The notes beneath the pieces are model-generated. The model searched no databases. It had not been told where the DNA came from and saw only the letters and a program-made list of their open reading frames with translations. A stretch of 64,000 nucleotides of DNA from Sergeia podlipaevii (taxonomy: Eukaryota; Euglenozoa; Kinetoplastea; Trypanosomatida; Trypanosomatidae): assembly GCA_030849805.1 (NCBI GenBank), contig JASANZ010002259.1:1-64000 (forward strand), read 5' to 3'. Positions 19,502 through 29,994 of the stretch are shown one piece after another (position 1 is the first letter of the stretch; each line of letters begins with the position of its first letter). Position numbers and translations under genes: made by a program.

Positions 19502-21289
19502 ATGATGATATTTTTGTGGGTTTTGGCCATTGCGGGAACTATCCCGGTCTTCAAGTACGCCTCCTTCCTAGGGCTTGTGATCTATATGGTTGCTGTCTGC
19601 GGTCTTCGTAACGCCTGGTGCAGCGCTTTTATGCGTGCTGGACCACGGACATCCCGCCAGGTGCCTCCGCAGCCGATCGCGTACTGCCAGCAGCTCTCTG
19701 CGCAGCAGCTCAGTCGCGCCTACCGCGAAGGCACTCTCTCTGTGGTGGAAGTGGTGGAGACCTTTATCAGTCACATCAAGCGCGTCAATCCGTACACCAA
19801 CGCCATGGTGTTCGAGTGCTTTGATGAAGCCATGGAGGCGGCCAAGAAGGCGGACGAGATCTGGGCGGCCTGGCGCAAGGATCCCAGTCAGCCTGCCCCC
19901 AGCTGGCTTTTAGGTGTGCCCTGCACCATCAAGGAATGCATGGAGTGCATCGGCTGTCCAAACACGTCTGGCCACCCGTTCCGCAAAGGTGTCATTTCTG
20001 CCGTGGACAGCCCCGTCGTACATAACTTTCGTGAGGCCGGGGCGGTCATTCTTGGTGTCACAAACACCAGCGAGCTCTGCATGTGGTACGAGAGTTCCAA
20101 CTACATCTACGGCATCACCTGCAACCCGTACGACACCCGCTGCCTCGTCGGTGGCAGCAGCGGCGGCGAGGGCTCAGCCGCAGGCGCGGTCTTCTCCACC
20201 TTCAGCCTAGGCAGTGATATCGGTGGGTCCATCCGCATGCCGGCCTTCTTCAATGGTGTGTATGGCCACAAGGCAAGCCCCCACTACATCTCCAACCGTG
20301 GCCAGCATCCCGGTGCCAAGAGCACAGCGAATCACTACATGTCCACGGGCCCCATCACAAGGTTCCCTGAGGATATCATCCCACTCTCCAAGGTGGCCGC
20401 GCGCGGCGGGTTTCAGCAGGACCCTATCACCTTCCCTCCATGCAATCCTCTTGACAAGGTGCTTGACCTCAAAAAGAAGCCAATGCGTGTGTATGCACTT
20501 GAGGACTTGGGCGTTCCGTTCATCTACCCCTCCCAGAGCGAAATCGATGCGGTCCACACCGCCGCAGAGGCCCTCCGTGAGCACGTTGGTGCGCAGGTGA
20601 TATATGTTAATGTACGTAATGCGTCGCGCTGCACGGGTGGCACCGTACCTGACGTCTTCAAACCATTTTCACAGGTGCTCTCCATGTGGTCCTCTGTTCT
20701 GACGAAGGACCCCACCGAGACGAAGTTCAGTACTCTAATGGCTGAGGGCCATAATCCACCTAGAGTGAACTGGATTGCTGAGGCCGCTCGCTGGACTGTC
20801 GGTCGCTCCCAGCACACCCTCCCCGCTATCGCACTCAGCGTGCTCGAGACGATGGAGCTGGTGCTGCCTAGCTGGATGACAGTCAGCAAGGACGGCATTG
20901 CGGTGCCGTTCAAGGCTAGTCTTGAGGAGCTGCTTTCAGATAACGCGGTCATCATCACCCCTACCTTCCCTAGCCCTGCCCCGAGGCATCACCACGTGCT
21001 GTGGAATCCTTTTCAGTTCCAATACACTGCTGCCTTCAACGTACTGCAGCTGCCTGCAACAGCGTGCCCAATTTGGACGGCTGACATGCGCGACGAGTAC
21101 AAGGCGGCGACCCCATCCGAGATGCGTGCCAAGCACCTACCAAACGACTATCACCTTCCCAAGGGTGTTCAGATTGTTTCCGCTACTCACAGCGATGAGC
21201 TGTGCGTGAGCACGGCTATTGCCTTGAGGGACATTCTCGGTGGCTACCGCTACCCTGGCTGGGCAATGCTCGAGGGGAAGGATTACTAG
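19502..21289 (+). CDS. FAAH: Fatty-acid amide hydrolase, amidase-signature family, membrane-anchored
   Basis: 595 residues. FAAH enzymes hydrolyse fatty-acid amides and N-acylethanolamines at membranes. An N-terminal hydrophobic segment (about 1-40) is a probable membrane anchor, as in animal FAAH. The amidase-signature Ser-cisSer-Lys triad is complete: Lys144 in CTIKECM, Ser219 in VGGSSGGEG and nucleophile Ser243 in SDIGGSIRMP. The spacings (75 and 24 residues) equal those of rat FAAH (Lys142, Ser217, Ser241). The gene starts with two adjacent ATGs (19502 and 19505), and either gives essentially the same protein. The specific substrate cannot be read from the sequence. Other amidase-signature enzymes such as GatA are less likely because of the N-terminal anchor and FAAH-like blocks (DSPVVHNFREAGAVILGVTN). 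Confidence 0.9.
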   Translation: MMIFLWVLAIAGTIPVFKYASFLGLVIYMVAVCGLRNAWCSAFMRAGPRTSRQVPPQPIAYCQQLSAQQLSRAYREGTLSVVEVVETFISHIKRVNPYTNAMVFECFDEAMEAAKKADEIWAAWRKDPSQPAPSWLLGVPCTIKECMECIGCPNTSGHPFRKGVISAVDSPVVHNFREAGAVILGVTNTSELCMWYESSNYIYGITCNPYDTRCLVGGSSGGEGSAAGAVFSTFSLGSDIGGSIRMPAFFNGVYGHKASPHYISNRGQHPGAKSTANHYMSTGPITRFPEDIIPLSKVAARGGFQQDPITFPPCNPLDKVLDLKKKPMRVYALEDLGVPFIYPSQSEIDAVHTAAEALREHVGAQVIYVNVRNASRCTGGTVPDVFKPFSQVLSMWSSVLTKDPTETKFSTLMAEGHNPPRVNWIAEAARWTVGRSQHTLPAIALSVLETMELVLPSWMTVSKDGIAVPFKASLEELLSDNAVIITPTFPSPAPRHHHVLWNPFQFQYTAAFNVLQLPATACPIWTADMRDEYKAATPSEMRAKHLPNDYHLPKGVQIVSATHSDELCVSTAIALRDILGGYRYPGWAMLEGKDY

Positions 21290-23744
21290 GGAGTGTGCAA
21301 AGGAAAGTGTTATGGATTCCACATGTGAGTGTTTCAGAGAGGGAGAAGTTGTAGAGCAAGCAAGCAAGCAAGAAAGAAGCGGCATATTTTGTGTGCTTGA
21401 TGGGAAGGAGAGAGAGAGAAATGAGGGAAATGGGAGGGAGGGGGTTAAAAGAAACATCAAAAGTGATGAAAGGGGGGTATAGATGTGAGAGTGCATCATA
21501 CTATTCTTTCTTTCCGCCCGCGTGTGTTTATTTCGTTTTGTTCGTCATGGGCTTCTTTTTTTTAAAAAAAAAAAATATCTATTTGATTGTTGTCGTTGCG
21601 TAATATTGTTATTATTATTATTAGTTTTTTTTTTCTTTTTTTTTTGCTTTTGAAGGCGTACGTGTTACACGCGTGCGTTATTGATTGTACGAACCAATGA
21701 GAGAGAGAGATCGCACTCTCTGCCTTCTGAACTACTTAGCATACGCGCTTCTCGTTCTCTCTGCTGCATTATGTGTGTGTGTGTGTGTGTGTGTGTGTGG
21801 ATCTCTTCTCTATCACAATGCACCTTTATGTATATGCACACGTATATATTAATATTGTTTTTTTTTCTTTTTGTTATTTCTCTCTCAAACTCCCCTATAC
21901 ATTTTTGTCAGGCCTGTCATGTCTTTCTCTGTCTTCCCTCCATGAAGGTTCTATGAACGGTAATATGGAGGGAAGGAAAGATAGAGCAGCGGAGGGAGGT
22001 GGATGTCTCGAGTGGGTGCTTTCTCTCCCCCTCTCTTTTTTGTTTTCTTTGCATGTTTTGCTTTTTGTTTACTCTTCACTGACGCTGTGGCCTCTCTTCC
22101 ATCTCTTTTTCTCTCTCTCCTTATCCTTACCCCCCTCCTCCTCCTTCTCTCTCTTTTATATCTTATTCTCTTTTTTTTGGGGGGGGGAGAGGGGGTTTCT
22201 CCTTCATCTTTTGGTAGCTTTTGTTGTTGTTGTTGTTGAGTCTCCGCTTGTCTCCTCTTGCAGAGGAACGGTTAGTAGTTGTTGTTACTCTCCCTCTCCC
22301 CTTCCTCTGCATGCATGTTATTGTGATTGGGAATATTAGGGGGAGGGAGGAGGGGGAGAGAGAGAGAGAGCGTTGCCCCATTATATCATACACTTATCAG
22401 TTCAAGAAACAAGGAGAGTAAGAGGACGATGAGACACGAAGAAAGAAAAAGAAAAGAAGAAGCAATTGAAGGGCAGAAAGACTTACTATAGAGAGAGATT
22501 TAAAGATTTTATAGTTTGAAAGAGAGTGAGAGAAAGAGAGAAGGGCGGAGGTGATACACCTTACGAATATGTCTTTCCTTTTTTTTTTGTTACTATTTCT
22601 GTTTTATTATTATTTTATTAAGATGTTGATAGGAGCAGAAAGAGAGGAGGGCGATTCGTGAGGAGTGAAATTCGAGAAACGTGGAGGATTTATGGAGAGA
22701 AGGAGAGATGTTCAGTTTCCTTCAATTTTAATTATTATTATTACTTTTATTTGGTCAGCAGATGGTTGGATGAGCTGACATTGTTGTTTTATTTTTCTTA
22801 TTTTCTAATATTTTTCTCTTCCTCAAAAGGAAAAAATAGAGAGAGAGAGAGAGACAGGCGTGTGCGTGTGTACAAACATGTACCAGAGTGTTTGTATTGG
22901 CGAAGAGACGTGATACTGTCTCTATATTACTGTTTTTTATTTTACTTTTTTTTTAGCACTGACTTTGGTATTCTTCTCCTTCGTCTTTTAATGCATTAAA
23001 AGGGGAGGAGAATACATGAAATGAAAACAAAAAATTACATGCGTAGAGGGGCCACGTTGCAGGAGGACGTGCCTGCGGACGGCTCTCTGTGAAATTCATT
23101 GATGGCTTAATGTTTGCAGGGGTCATGATGAATGAGTGGCGGTGGTGGTGGTGGTGGGCTTTACATCCTGTTTCCATATCTAGGAAAGTTATGCTTTGTA
23201 CGTGTACGTGTGTATGTTCGCGTTTGTTTTGTTTTGTTTTGTTTCTTTTTAAAAATAGCCAAATACAGATCCAATAAGTAAAAGCTCTTCTTTTCTTTCA
23301 CTCCTATTTTGAAAAAGAAAAAAAAATAGCGGGCTGAGAAAGAGAAAGAGGATGATATGGCCGTGAACAATGGGGAGATATTCTACTCTTCAATAAGACG
23401 GATGGGATCCTTGTTTATGCCATCGTTTTGTATTTTTCTAAACTATATATCTATCAGTCGGGTTGGTAGTGGTTGAGGAAGAATATATATTTATATTTGC
23501 CTATATAGTACTTCATTGCCTACTATCTGCTCGGTTTCAATACTGTTTTTTTTTCTCTTCTTCATCTTCTTTTTGTTCAAAGTGGTGCATCATTGCTAGC
23601 ACGCCACACACACACACATACATACAAACAAAAAGTGATAGTAACATTTGTTATTTTTTTTGTTGTTCATTGTTTAGTGAGTGCATTTTCCTTTTTTCTT
23701 TTTCAAAAAAAAATTTTTTTGAATCCTGTATTGTCACAGCAAAT
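21290..23744. other. Long AT-rich intergenic spacer before RPA1
   Basis: About 2.45 kb with no plausible gene. It contains GA-rich runs (21406-21420, 22355-22370, 22838-22853), a GT run (about 21773-21798), a G-run near 22179-22188 and TTG repeats. A near-palindrome TTC-A9-T7-GAA (23702-23723) lies close to the RPA1 start. Candidate acceptors are AG at about 23680-23681 (63-nt leader) and AG at 23738-23739 (5-nt leader). Confidence 0.5.
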
Positions 23745-26700
23745 ATGTCTCTAATTACGGCCTTTCCGTTTCAGGCCTTTGTAGGCGACCTGAAGACGCG
23801 TAAGCTCATGGAAGAGAAGACTGGTGTCTCGCTTTCTGTGCTCACCTCAGAGGACATGTCACGGATTTCTTTTGTAGAAGTGCGCACGCGGTGTGGGCAG
23901 GAAGATAAGGCATCCCCATGGCTTCCTGTTATCAGAAAAGGCGAGTCTTTTGCCACCTTCTACGACACCCGCATGGGCAACTTTGACGTACGTACGTTCC
24001 CCTCTCAGCCATGCTCCACATGCACCACGGCGCAGACCGGCAAGCTCGGCAATGAGCGCTGCAGCGGCCACTTTGGCTATATCAGCATGCCTCGTCGCTA
24101 CCCGAACGACCCCGCACGTGCCATGGAGCGCGTCTTTGTGATCAATCCACATCTTGCCGAGGAGACCGAGCAGCTGCTGCAGGCGGAGTGCTTTTTTTGT
24201 CATGGATTTCGTGTGCCAGAGTTTGACGTGCAGCGGTACCTGCAGGCGCTGCGGCTGATGGATGCAGGCCTCATTGGTGAGTCCCTGCACTTCCTCGATG
24301 TGGTAGCGAACTCACGCGGTCAGGCGATGCGGAATAAGCAGAGGCGAGACGGTAACGAAGAGACATTTACGGATGTGCGCATCATGACTGAGCATGTGGA
24401 CCGCATTCTCCGGGAGAAGGCACCAGCATTCGTCAGCTCCTCTGAAGCACGAGTGGCAGCGGCGGCGAGCAGTAGTAGTAGTGGTACTCACAGCGGCCAC
24501 TTCTCCCATGCAGACGAAAGCGATGAGCAGAGGCACCTCAAGACGAAGCCCGCGACGGACTTGCGGAACCAGATCTGCAAGCAGGCCCTGCGTGAGTTCA
24601 AGGAGCACGGCAACGTGTGTACGCACTGCCAGGGCATCTCTCCTCGCATTACGACCAAGAACGGTCATCTGTTTTTCTACTTTAACAAGAAAAACGCGGA
24701 CTTCAACGTTGCCAACGGCCTGCTCACCCAGTCACAACTGCGCAAGTGGGAGGAGGTCAGCCGGAGCCACAACCGCACCCACTGCTACTTTCAGACGTCT
24801 TATGTGCGCGAGCACATCAAGGCGCTCTGCCAGAAGGAAGCCCCCATCTTAGGTGCCATTTTTCCTCACATGGGCGAGTCCACTCTTGTCATGCCCTACG
24901 CGTGCCCTCTGCCTCCCAACCTCCTCTATAAGGTGTTCTTCATTGACAAGCTGCTGGTACCCCCGCTCTCACTGCGGCTTTCATCGGGCGTGCAGGTGAA
25001 CGAGTCTGGGGTCATCACTCCCGATGATCAAACTCGCGGTCTGTCTGGAGTGCTCGATTTCGTGGAAGAAATCGAAACGTACTACATTCTCAAGAACAAC
25101 TCCACGCCCGAACGCAATCTCGTCACCCAAGCTCAGAAGATCGCTCACGAGCACAACTTGCGCAACCTACAAGCCAAGGTGACCGAGGTGTACACCGATA
25201 TCCTCGAGAGCTTTGCCAAGAAGGAGGGTCTGTTCCGCATGCATATGATGGGAAAGCGTGTGAACCAGGCCTGCCGTAGCGTGATATCTCCCGACTACCT
25301 TGTGGAGCCTAACGAAGTGCTGCTCCCCCGTCCCTTTGCCCGCTCTCTCACATATCCTGAGCAGGTCGGTAGCTTCAGTCCTGCCCGGACGTTGCTACTC
25401 AAGCGGTGCGTTATCAACGGCCCCTTTACCTACCCTGGCGCCACCCACTTGGAGGTGCGCATGGCGAGCGGTGAGGTGCGCTTTGTCGACCTCAACACTC
25501 CCGAGCAGACCCGAAGACAGCACGCTGTGAAGTACTTTGCGCTTGCTCAGACCGGCACGCTGATTGTGCACCGCCATATTCTGGATGGCGACCGACTGAT
25601 CTTTAATCGCCAGCCCACGCTGCACAGGGCGTCCATGATGGGCTACCGCGCCAAGGTTCTCTCTGGCCTCAAGACGCTCCGCTTTCACTATATCAATGGT
25701 AAGTCGTATAATGCCGACTTCGATGGCGATGAGATGAACATTCACGTCCCGCAGAGCATCGAGGCGAAGGCCGAGCTAGAGTGCCTCATGGACGCCAACC
25801 TTAACTACCTCGTACCCACCTCTGGAAAGCCAATTCGCGGTCTCATTCAGGATCACATTGTTGCCGGTGTGCTGCTGACGTTACGCGACAAGTTTCTTGA
25901 CCGCGACACCTTTGTACAGTACATGTACAACGCTGTCTTCCCGTACATGAGGCTTCACGGCAGCCACCTCGTCGCCCACGTGACGCTGACGGACCTCATC
26001 CCTGTCCCTGCCATCCTTCTCCCGCGTGCGTTGTGGACTGGCAAGCAGCTCATCTCCATTATTGTGCGCTACGTCACTGGCGCCGTGTGCGGTAGCAACA
26101 GCAGCAGCAGCAGTGGTAAGAAGGCCGCAGTCATGAAGACTGTGAGCGACGGTGTGAGTCTCGCGGGTACTTCTCTGGTGCAGCCCAGTGCGTACACCAC
26201 GACAGACCCGCGTACTGGAGAGCTGGTGACGGTGCGCAGAGACGCCATGGATGACGATCGTGTTCTCTTTCTCAATAGTGAGCTGCTTACCGGTGTGCTC
26301 TGCAAGAACCAACTTGGCCCCGCCGGTCTCTCCGTCGCCCACGTTATTCACGAGATCTTCGGCCCACACATGGTCTCTCAGTTGTTTGGTGCATTCGGTC
26401 GTGTGCTCACGCTCTCGCTGCAGCGGGAGGGCTTCTCCATGGGTATGGACGATATGTGCCTTGTCGCGGAGGATCGCAGGGCACAGCTGCTCCGTGAGCT
26501 GGACAACGCTCCGCTGAAGCTTGACCAAGACGAAGCCGTGGTGATGCCCGCCATCATGACTCTCGCGACGCAGCTCCAGAAGGAATTCGTGCCCGGCCGC
26601 ATGCTCGTGCCCTTCCCGCGCAATCAGCTCCTCATGATGACCATGTCAGGCGCGAAGGGTAGCAACACAAATGCAATTCAGATGGCACTGGGGCTCGGCC

Positions 26701-29087
26701 AGCAGCTCTTCGACGGTCGTCGTGTACGCCAGATGAACTCTGGCAAGACCCTTCCTGCCTTCTTTATTGGCGAGAAGCGCGCGCGTTCTTTTGGTTACGC
26801 CATTGGCCGCTTTGCGTCGGGAATCCGACCACCGGAGTACACCATCCACGCCATGGCTGGTCGTGATGGCCTGATTGACACTGCTGTCAAGACGTCGCGC
26901 TCAGGGCACTTGCAGCGCTGCCTCATTAAAGGTATGGAGAGCCTTGTCGTACACTGGGACCACTCCGTGCGCGATGCCAACGGTAGCGTGATCCAGTTTC
27001 TCTACGGCGGTGACGGACTCGACCCGATGAAGGCCTCCACGCTGCAGTCATGGGAGATGGTGAAGGAGAACACATTCGAGCTCGGCCGCAAGTACGGCGT
27101 GGACACCGGCGCTGACGCTCAGGAGCAGGGTCAGGAAATCGAAGAAGGCGCAACGGCCGCAGGTAGCAAGCGTCAGAGGCGCGATGAGGCCGCCGAAGAG
27201 GCTGCCGCGCTCCAGTCGGCGATGGCAGATGCGGAGGTGGTTCGTGACCCACTGCCCCCACACCTGCGCAACAGCATTCATACCTACGTCAACTCTCGAG
27301 CCCAGTTCCCGCTCTTCAAGAAGGTCTCACAGGTGGCGCGCTGGACTCACCAGGGCGTCGTCACGCAGAAGCTGCGCGAGAAGCGGCAGGAGAACGTCGA
27401 CTACTACGGTGCCGTGATTGAGGACATCACAGCGCACAAGCGCGTGCGCGCATACTGTGACGCTGGTGAGCCTGTGGGACTTCTAGCGGCGCAGGCTGCT
27501 GGCGAGCCTTCGACGCAGATGACCCTGAACACATTCCACAGCGCGGGCTCCACTGTGACTCACGTGACTGAGGGCATTCCACGTCTGCGTGAGTTGCTTA
27601 TTCACGCCTCCGTGCAGAAGGGGGCAGTTATTGTACCGGTGGAGAAGGCGAAGGCCGTGGACGAAAGCGCCATCAGCCGTATCCTTGGCGCTGGCGTGGT
27701 GGCGAAGCTCTCTGACTGCCTTGCGCGTGGTGGTAGTAATGGACGCGGCCTGCTGCACAAGGGATACCACTTTCATATCGAGCGCGGTGTGGAGGGCGGT
27801 CAGTTGACGGTGTCGCTGCTCTTCTCGCGTAAGCTGCTGGAGCGCAAGTGTAAGGACATGTGCATGACTCCTAGCGAGCATCTTGTGTCCTTCACGGGTG
27901 CGCTCAAGGCACTCGCGAAACGTGTCGTGACTTCTCTTAGCGGTCGCACACGCGAGAAGGAAGATGGCGCCGCGGCCTCTGGTCTGATCAATGGATCCGT
28001 GCAGGACCCTAGCCAACTCGATGACGGTTTCGCGGATGACGATGGCATCAGTGTGCTCAAGGAGGACGAGGACGACGACGACCGCTCTACCCAGGCTTCA
28101 ACGCCTGCGTTTGCTGCCATGAAGAATGGCGCCTCTGTGCCTGCACTGAAGGACCTCGACGACGATGACGACGAGGGCGATATGCTGGACGAAGAAGGGG
28201 AGGAGTCTGCCGCTGCCGCTGGGAAGTCTTCCCGCAAGCGCCGTGGTGACTCTGACGACGACGGTGATGCCTCCTCAGCAGACGATGACGAGCTTGTGTT
28301 TGCTGCGGAGCTGAACAGCAAATTGACGTACGACACGTTCACCCCGATCAACGCCGCCTTTGCAAACAAGAAGTACGTCGTTGACATTGGCCCACTTGGC
28401 AAGGCACAGGTGAAGCAACTGCAGCTGCCGGAGGATCTCTTTATTGTCAACGTGTGCATCTCCGTTCCACAGCACGTGGTAGCTGTTACACCCGATGTAC
28501 TCGACAAGGCCCTTGATGAGCAGGCCTTTACGTCGTGGCTGCCGCAGTTTGAGTCCGTGAGCTTTACCAGAAGCGCTGATGACACGAGCAGTGGTGAGCT
28601 CGTCTTTCAAGGCCCTGCTGCCACTACGCGCAACGTGATGGCGTTCCTCTCACTCTTTACACTTCGCGCAAAGGCTATCAAGGTGCACAAGGCTCGCTCT
28701 ACAGATATTCAGCAGATGTGTTACTCCTTCGGTGTGGAGAGCGGCTACAAGGCTCTCTTTGACGAACTCTTCAAGCTCTTCAGACGCTACGCGGTAGATT
28801 ATCATCACCTCACCTTGATCGCCGACGCTGCCACGCACCGCGGGAGGTGGGAAAACTTCAACTCCACTGGTGTCATCTCACAAAGCGCCAGTCCACTATT
28901 CCAGATGACCTTTGCGTCTTCCAAGCGCTTCCTTCATACTGCCCTCACCCGTGGTATCGGCGACGAGCTGAACTCCATCAGCTCTGCTATCATGGTAGGT
29001 GAGCGACCGCGCGTGGGTACGGCGTGTGTGAAGGTGTGTCAGGACCCTGTCATTTTACGCGACATTGTGGAGAGAAACATTGCGTAG
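23745..29087 (+). CDS. RPA1: DNA-directed RNA polymerase I largest subunit (A190 homologue)
   Basis: 1780 residues from ATG 23745; the frame is open upstream, but only from a TTG. This is the catalytic largest subunit of Pol I, which transcribes rRNA in the nucleolus (and VSG/procyclin genes in African trypanosomes). The clamp zinc motif is CSTC...CSGHF (Cys90, Cys93, Cys106, His109). A second metal-binding set is ECFFCHGF plus VCTHCQG. The active-site loop NADFDGDEMN places the catalytic Mg2+ on Asp658, Asp660 and Asp662. The trigger-loop region is PVGLLAAQAAGEPSTQMTLN (about 1241-1260). Two features point to Pol I rather than Pol II or III: there is no heptad CTD, and the jaw carries an acidic insert (about 1438-1518, runs of Asp/Glu). 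Other insertions are Ser-rich (about 236-250 and 785-795). Confidence 0.95.
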   Translation: MSLITAFPFQAFVGDLKTRKLMEEKTGVSLSVLTSEDMSRISFVEVRTRCGQEDKASPWLPVIRKGESFATFYDTRMGNFDVRTFPSQPCSTCTTAQTGKLGNERCSGHFGYISMPRRYPNDPARAMERVFVINPHLAEETEQLLQAECFFCHGFRVPEFDVQRYLQALRLMDAGLIGESLHFLDVVANSRGQAMRNKQRRDGNEETFTDVRIMTEHVDRILREKAPAFVSSSEARVAAAASSSSSGTHSGHFSHADESDEQRHLKTKPATDLRNQICKQALREFKEHGNVCTHCQGISPRITTKNGHLFFYFNKKNADFNVANGLLTQSQLRKWEEVSRSHNRTHCYFQTSYVREHIKALCQKEAPILGAIFPHMGESTLVMPYACPLPPNLLYKVFFIDKLLVPPLSLRLSSGVQVNESGVITPDDQTRGLSGVLDFVEEIETYYILKNNSTPERNLVTQAQKIAHEHNLRNLQAKVTEVYTDILESFAKKEGLFRMHMMGKRVNQACRSVISPDYLVEPNEVLLPRPFARSLTYPEQVGSFSPARTLLLKRCVINGPFTYPGATHLEVRMASGEVRFVDLNTPEQTRRQHAVKYFALAQTGTLIVHRHILDGDRLIFNRQPTLHRASMMGYRAKVLSGLKTLRFHYINGKSYNADFDGDEMNIHVPQSIEAKAELECLMDANLNYLVPTSGKPIRGLIQDHIVAGVLLTLRDKFLDRDTFVQYMYNAVFPYMRLHGSHLVAHVTLTDLIPVPAILLPRALWTGKQLISIIVRYVTGAVCGSNSSSSSGKKAAVMKTVSDGVSLAGTSLVQPSAYTTTDPRTGELVTVRRDAMDDDRVLFLNSELLTGVLCKNQLGPAGLSVAHVIHEIFGPHMVSQLFGAFGRVLTLSLQREGFSMGMDDMCLVAEDRRAQLLRELDNAPLKLDQDEAVVMPAIMTLATQLQKEFVPGRMLVPFPRNQLLMMTMSGAKGSNTNAIQMALGLGQQLFDGRRVRQMNSGKTLPAFFIGEKRARSFGYAIGRFASGIRPPEYTIHAMAGRDGLIDTAVKTSRSGHLQRCLIKGMESLVVHWDHSVRDANGSVIQFLYGGDGLDPMKASTLQSWEMVKENTFELGRKYGVDTGADAQEQGQEIEEGATAAGSKRQRRDEAAEEAAALQSAMADAEVVRDPLPPHLRNSIHTYVNSRAQFPLFKKVSQVARWTHQGVVTQKLREKRQENVDYYGAVIEDITAHKRVRAYCDAGEPVGLLAAQAAGEPSTQMTLNTFHSAGSTVTHVTEGIPRLRELLIHASVQKGAVIVPVEKAKAVDESAISRILGAGVVAKLSDCLARGGSNGRGLLHKGYHFHIERGVEGGQLTVSLLFSRKLLERKCKDMCMTPSEHLVSFTGALKALAKRVVTSLSGRTREKEDGAAASGLINGSVQDPSQLDDGFADDDGISVLKEDEDDDDRSTQASTPAFAAMKNGASVPALKDLDDDDDEGDMLDEEGEESAAAAGKSSRKRRGDSDDDGDASSADDDELVFAAELNSKLTYDTFTPINAAFANKKYVVDIGPLGKAQVKQLQLPEDLFIVNVCISVPQHVVAVTPDVLDKALDEQAFTSWLPQFESVSFTRSADDTSSGELVFQGPAATTRNVMAFLSLFTLRAKAIKVHKARSTDIQQMCYSFGVESGYKALFDELFKLFRRYAVDYHHLTLIADAATHRGRWENFNSTGVISQSASPLFQMTFASSKRFLHTALTRGIGDELNSISSAIMVGERPRVGTACVKVCQDPVILRDIVERNIA

Positions 29088-29994
29088 GAGGTGATGTATG
29101 GGGAAAGGGGAAAACGCGCGTGCGTGCCCGAGAGTATGTTGATATTCTTGATAATGATGTTGTTGATGTTGGTGTAGTTTCTCTCCCTTCTCTCTTCTCT
29201 TCTCCTTTCCTTTTTTTTTTTTTCAAAGCCCCCTCTATATATGTGTGTGTGTGCGTGTGAGGGGTGAGAAGAACGAGAGCGAAGGGGAAAGTAGATAGAG
29301 AGAGAAAGCGAAAGAGGTGGACTTTTTAACAATAATTCAGTTAACAAACGTTAAGCGATATGGCATCGGATCCAGTAATAAATAAACATTTTTTTGTGTT
29401 ATGTATGTGCGTGTGTGCTCGGTATGTTTTTTCAGATAATTGGTGTTTTCCTTTTGGCATACATAAAGCAACACATACACACGTGCGCATACAATAACCG
29501 TTGCTACTCTCTGCATCAACAAATCTATATATATACTCAACGAGCCTACACGTACGCTCAGTCTAAACTGTTTGTATGGTAAGGTCAGTCGTCTTTCTTT
29601 CCTACTATGTATACTCTATGACAATCGTTTTTTTTTTTTTTTGATTTGATGTTACTCCATTAACTCACATAAATTGTTTTCTTCTCAACCTCTCTTTCTG
29701 GTGTTTTGCATTGTTTTTGTTATGAATGTTGTTGTAGCGCAACCAACACACAAAGAAAAATCATTTTAGTTGTTTATAAAAAAGGAGGGGGAAGAAAACT
29801 ACTGTAGAAACATCTGCTTTCTTCTTTCTAGGTTTTCCCTTCTTACATATTTTTTTTCATGACCCTGATAGTTAAATTTGAGGAAAAAGAAAAATAATAA
29901 TAATTTACAAACACGCTCGTTTTGATAAGTTCACAGATACTAATATTTACTTTTATCTATTTTTTTTTTTTTTTTTTTAAGAAAGGTGGAGTTA
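29088..29994. other. Intergenic spacer with long T tract
   Basis: AT-rich. It has T runs at about 29211-29223 and 29627-29642, and a final tract of about 18 T (29961-29978) ending in AG at 29980-29981. With that acceptor the leader to ATG 29995 is only about 13 nt. No other gene is seen. Confidence 0.5.

Noticed and set aside
23463..23744. 94-codon in-frame N-terminal extension of RPA1
   Set aside because: It begins at TTG, is T-rich with spacer composition, and lies upstream of likely splice acceptors. The conserved Pol I N-terminus starts at MSLITAFPFQ.
27800..28585. Long minus-strand frame opposite RPA1 (261 codons)
   Set aside because: An antisense shadow of GC-rich RPA1 codons (Ser-rich from the Asp-coding stretch). 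No acceptor upstream on that strand.
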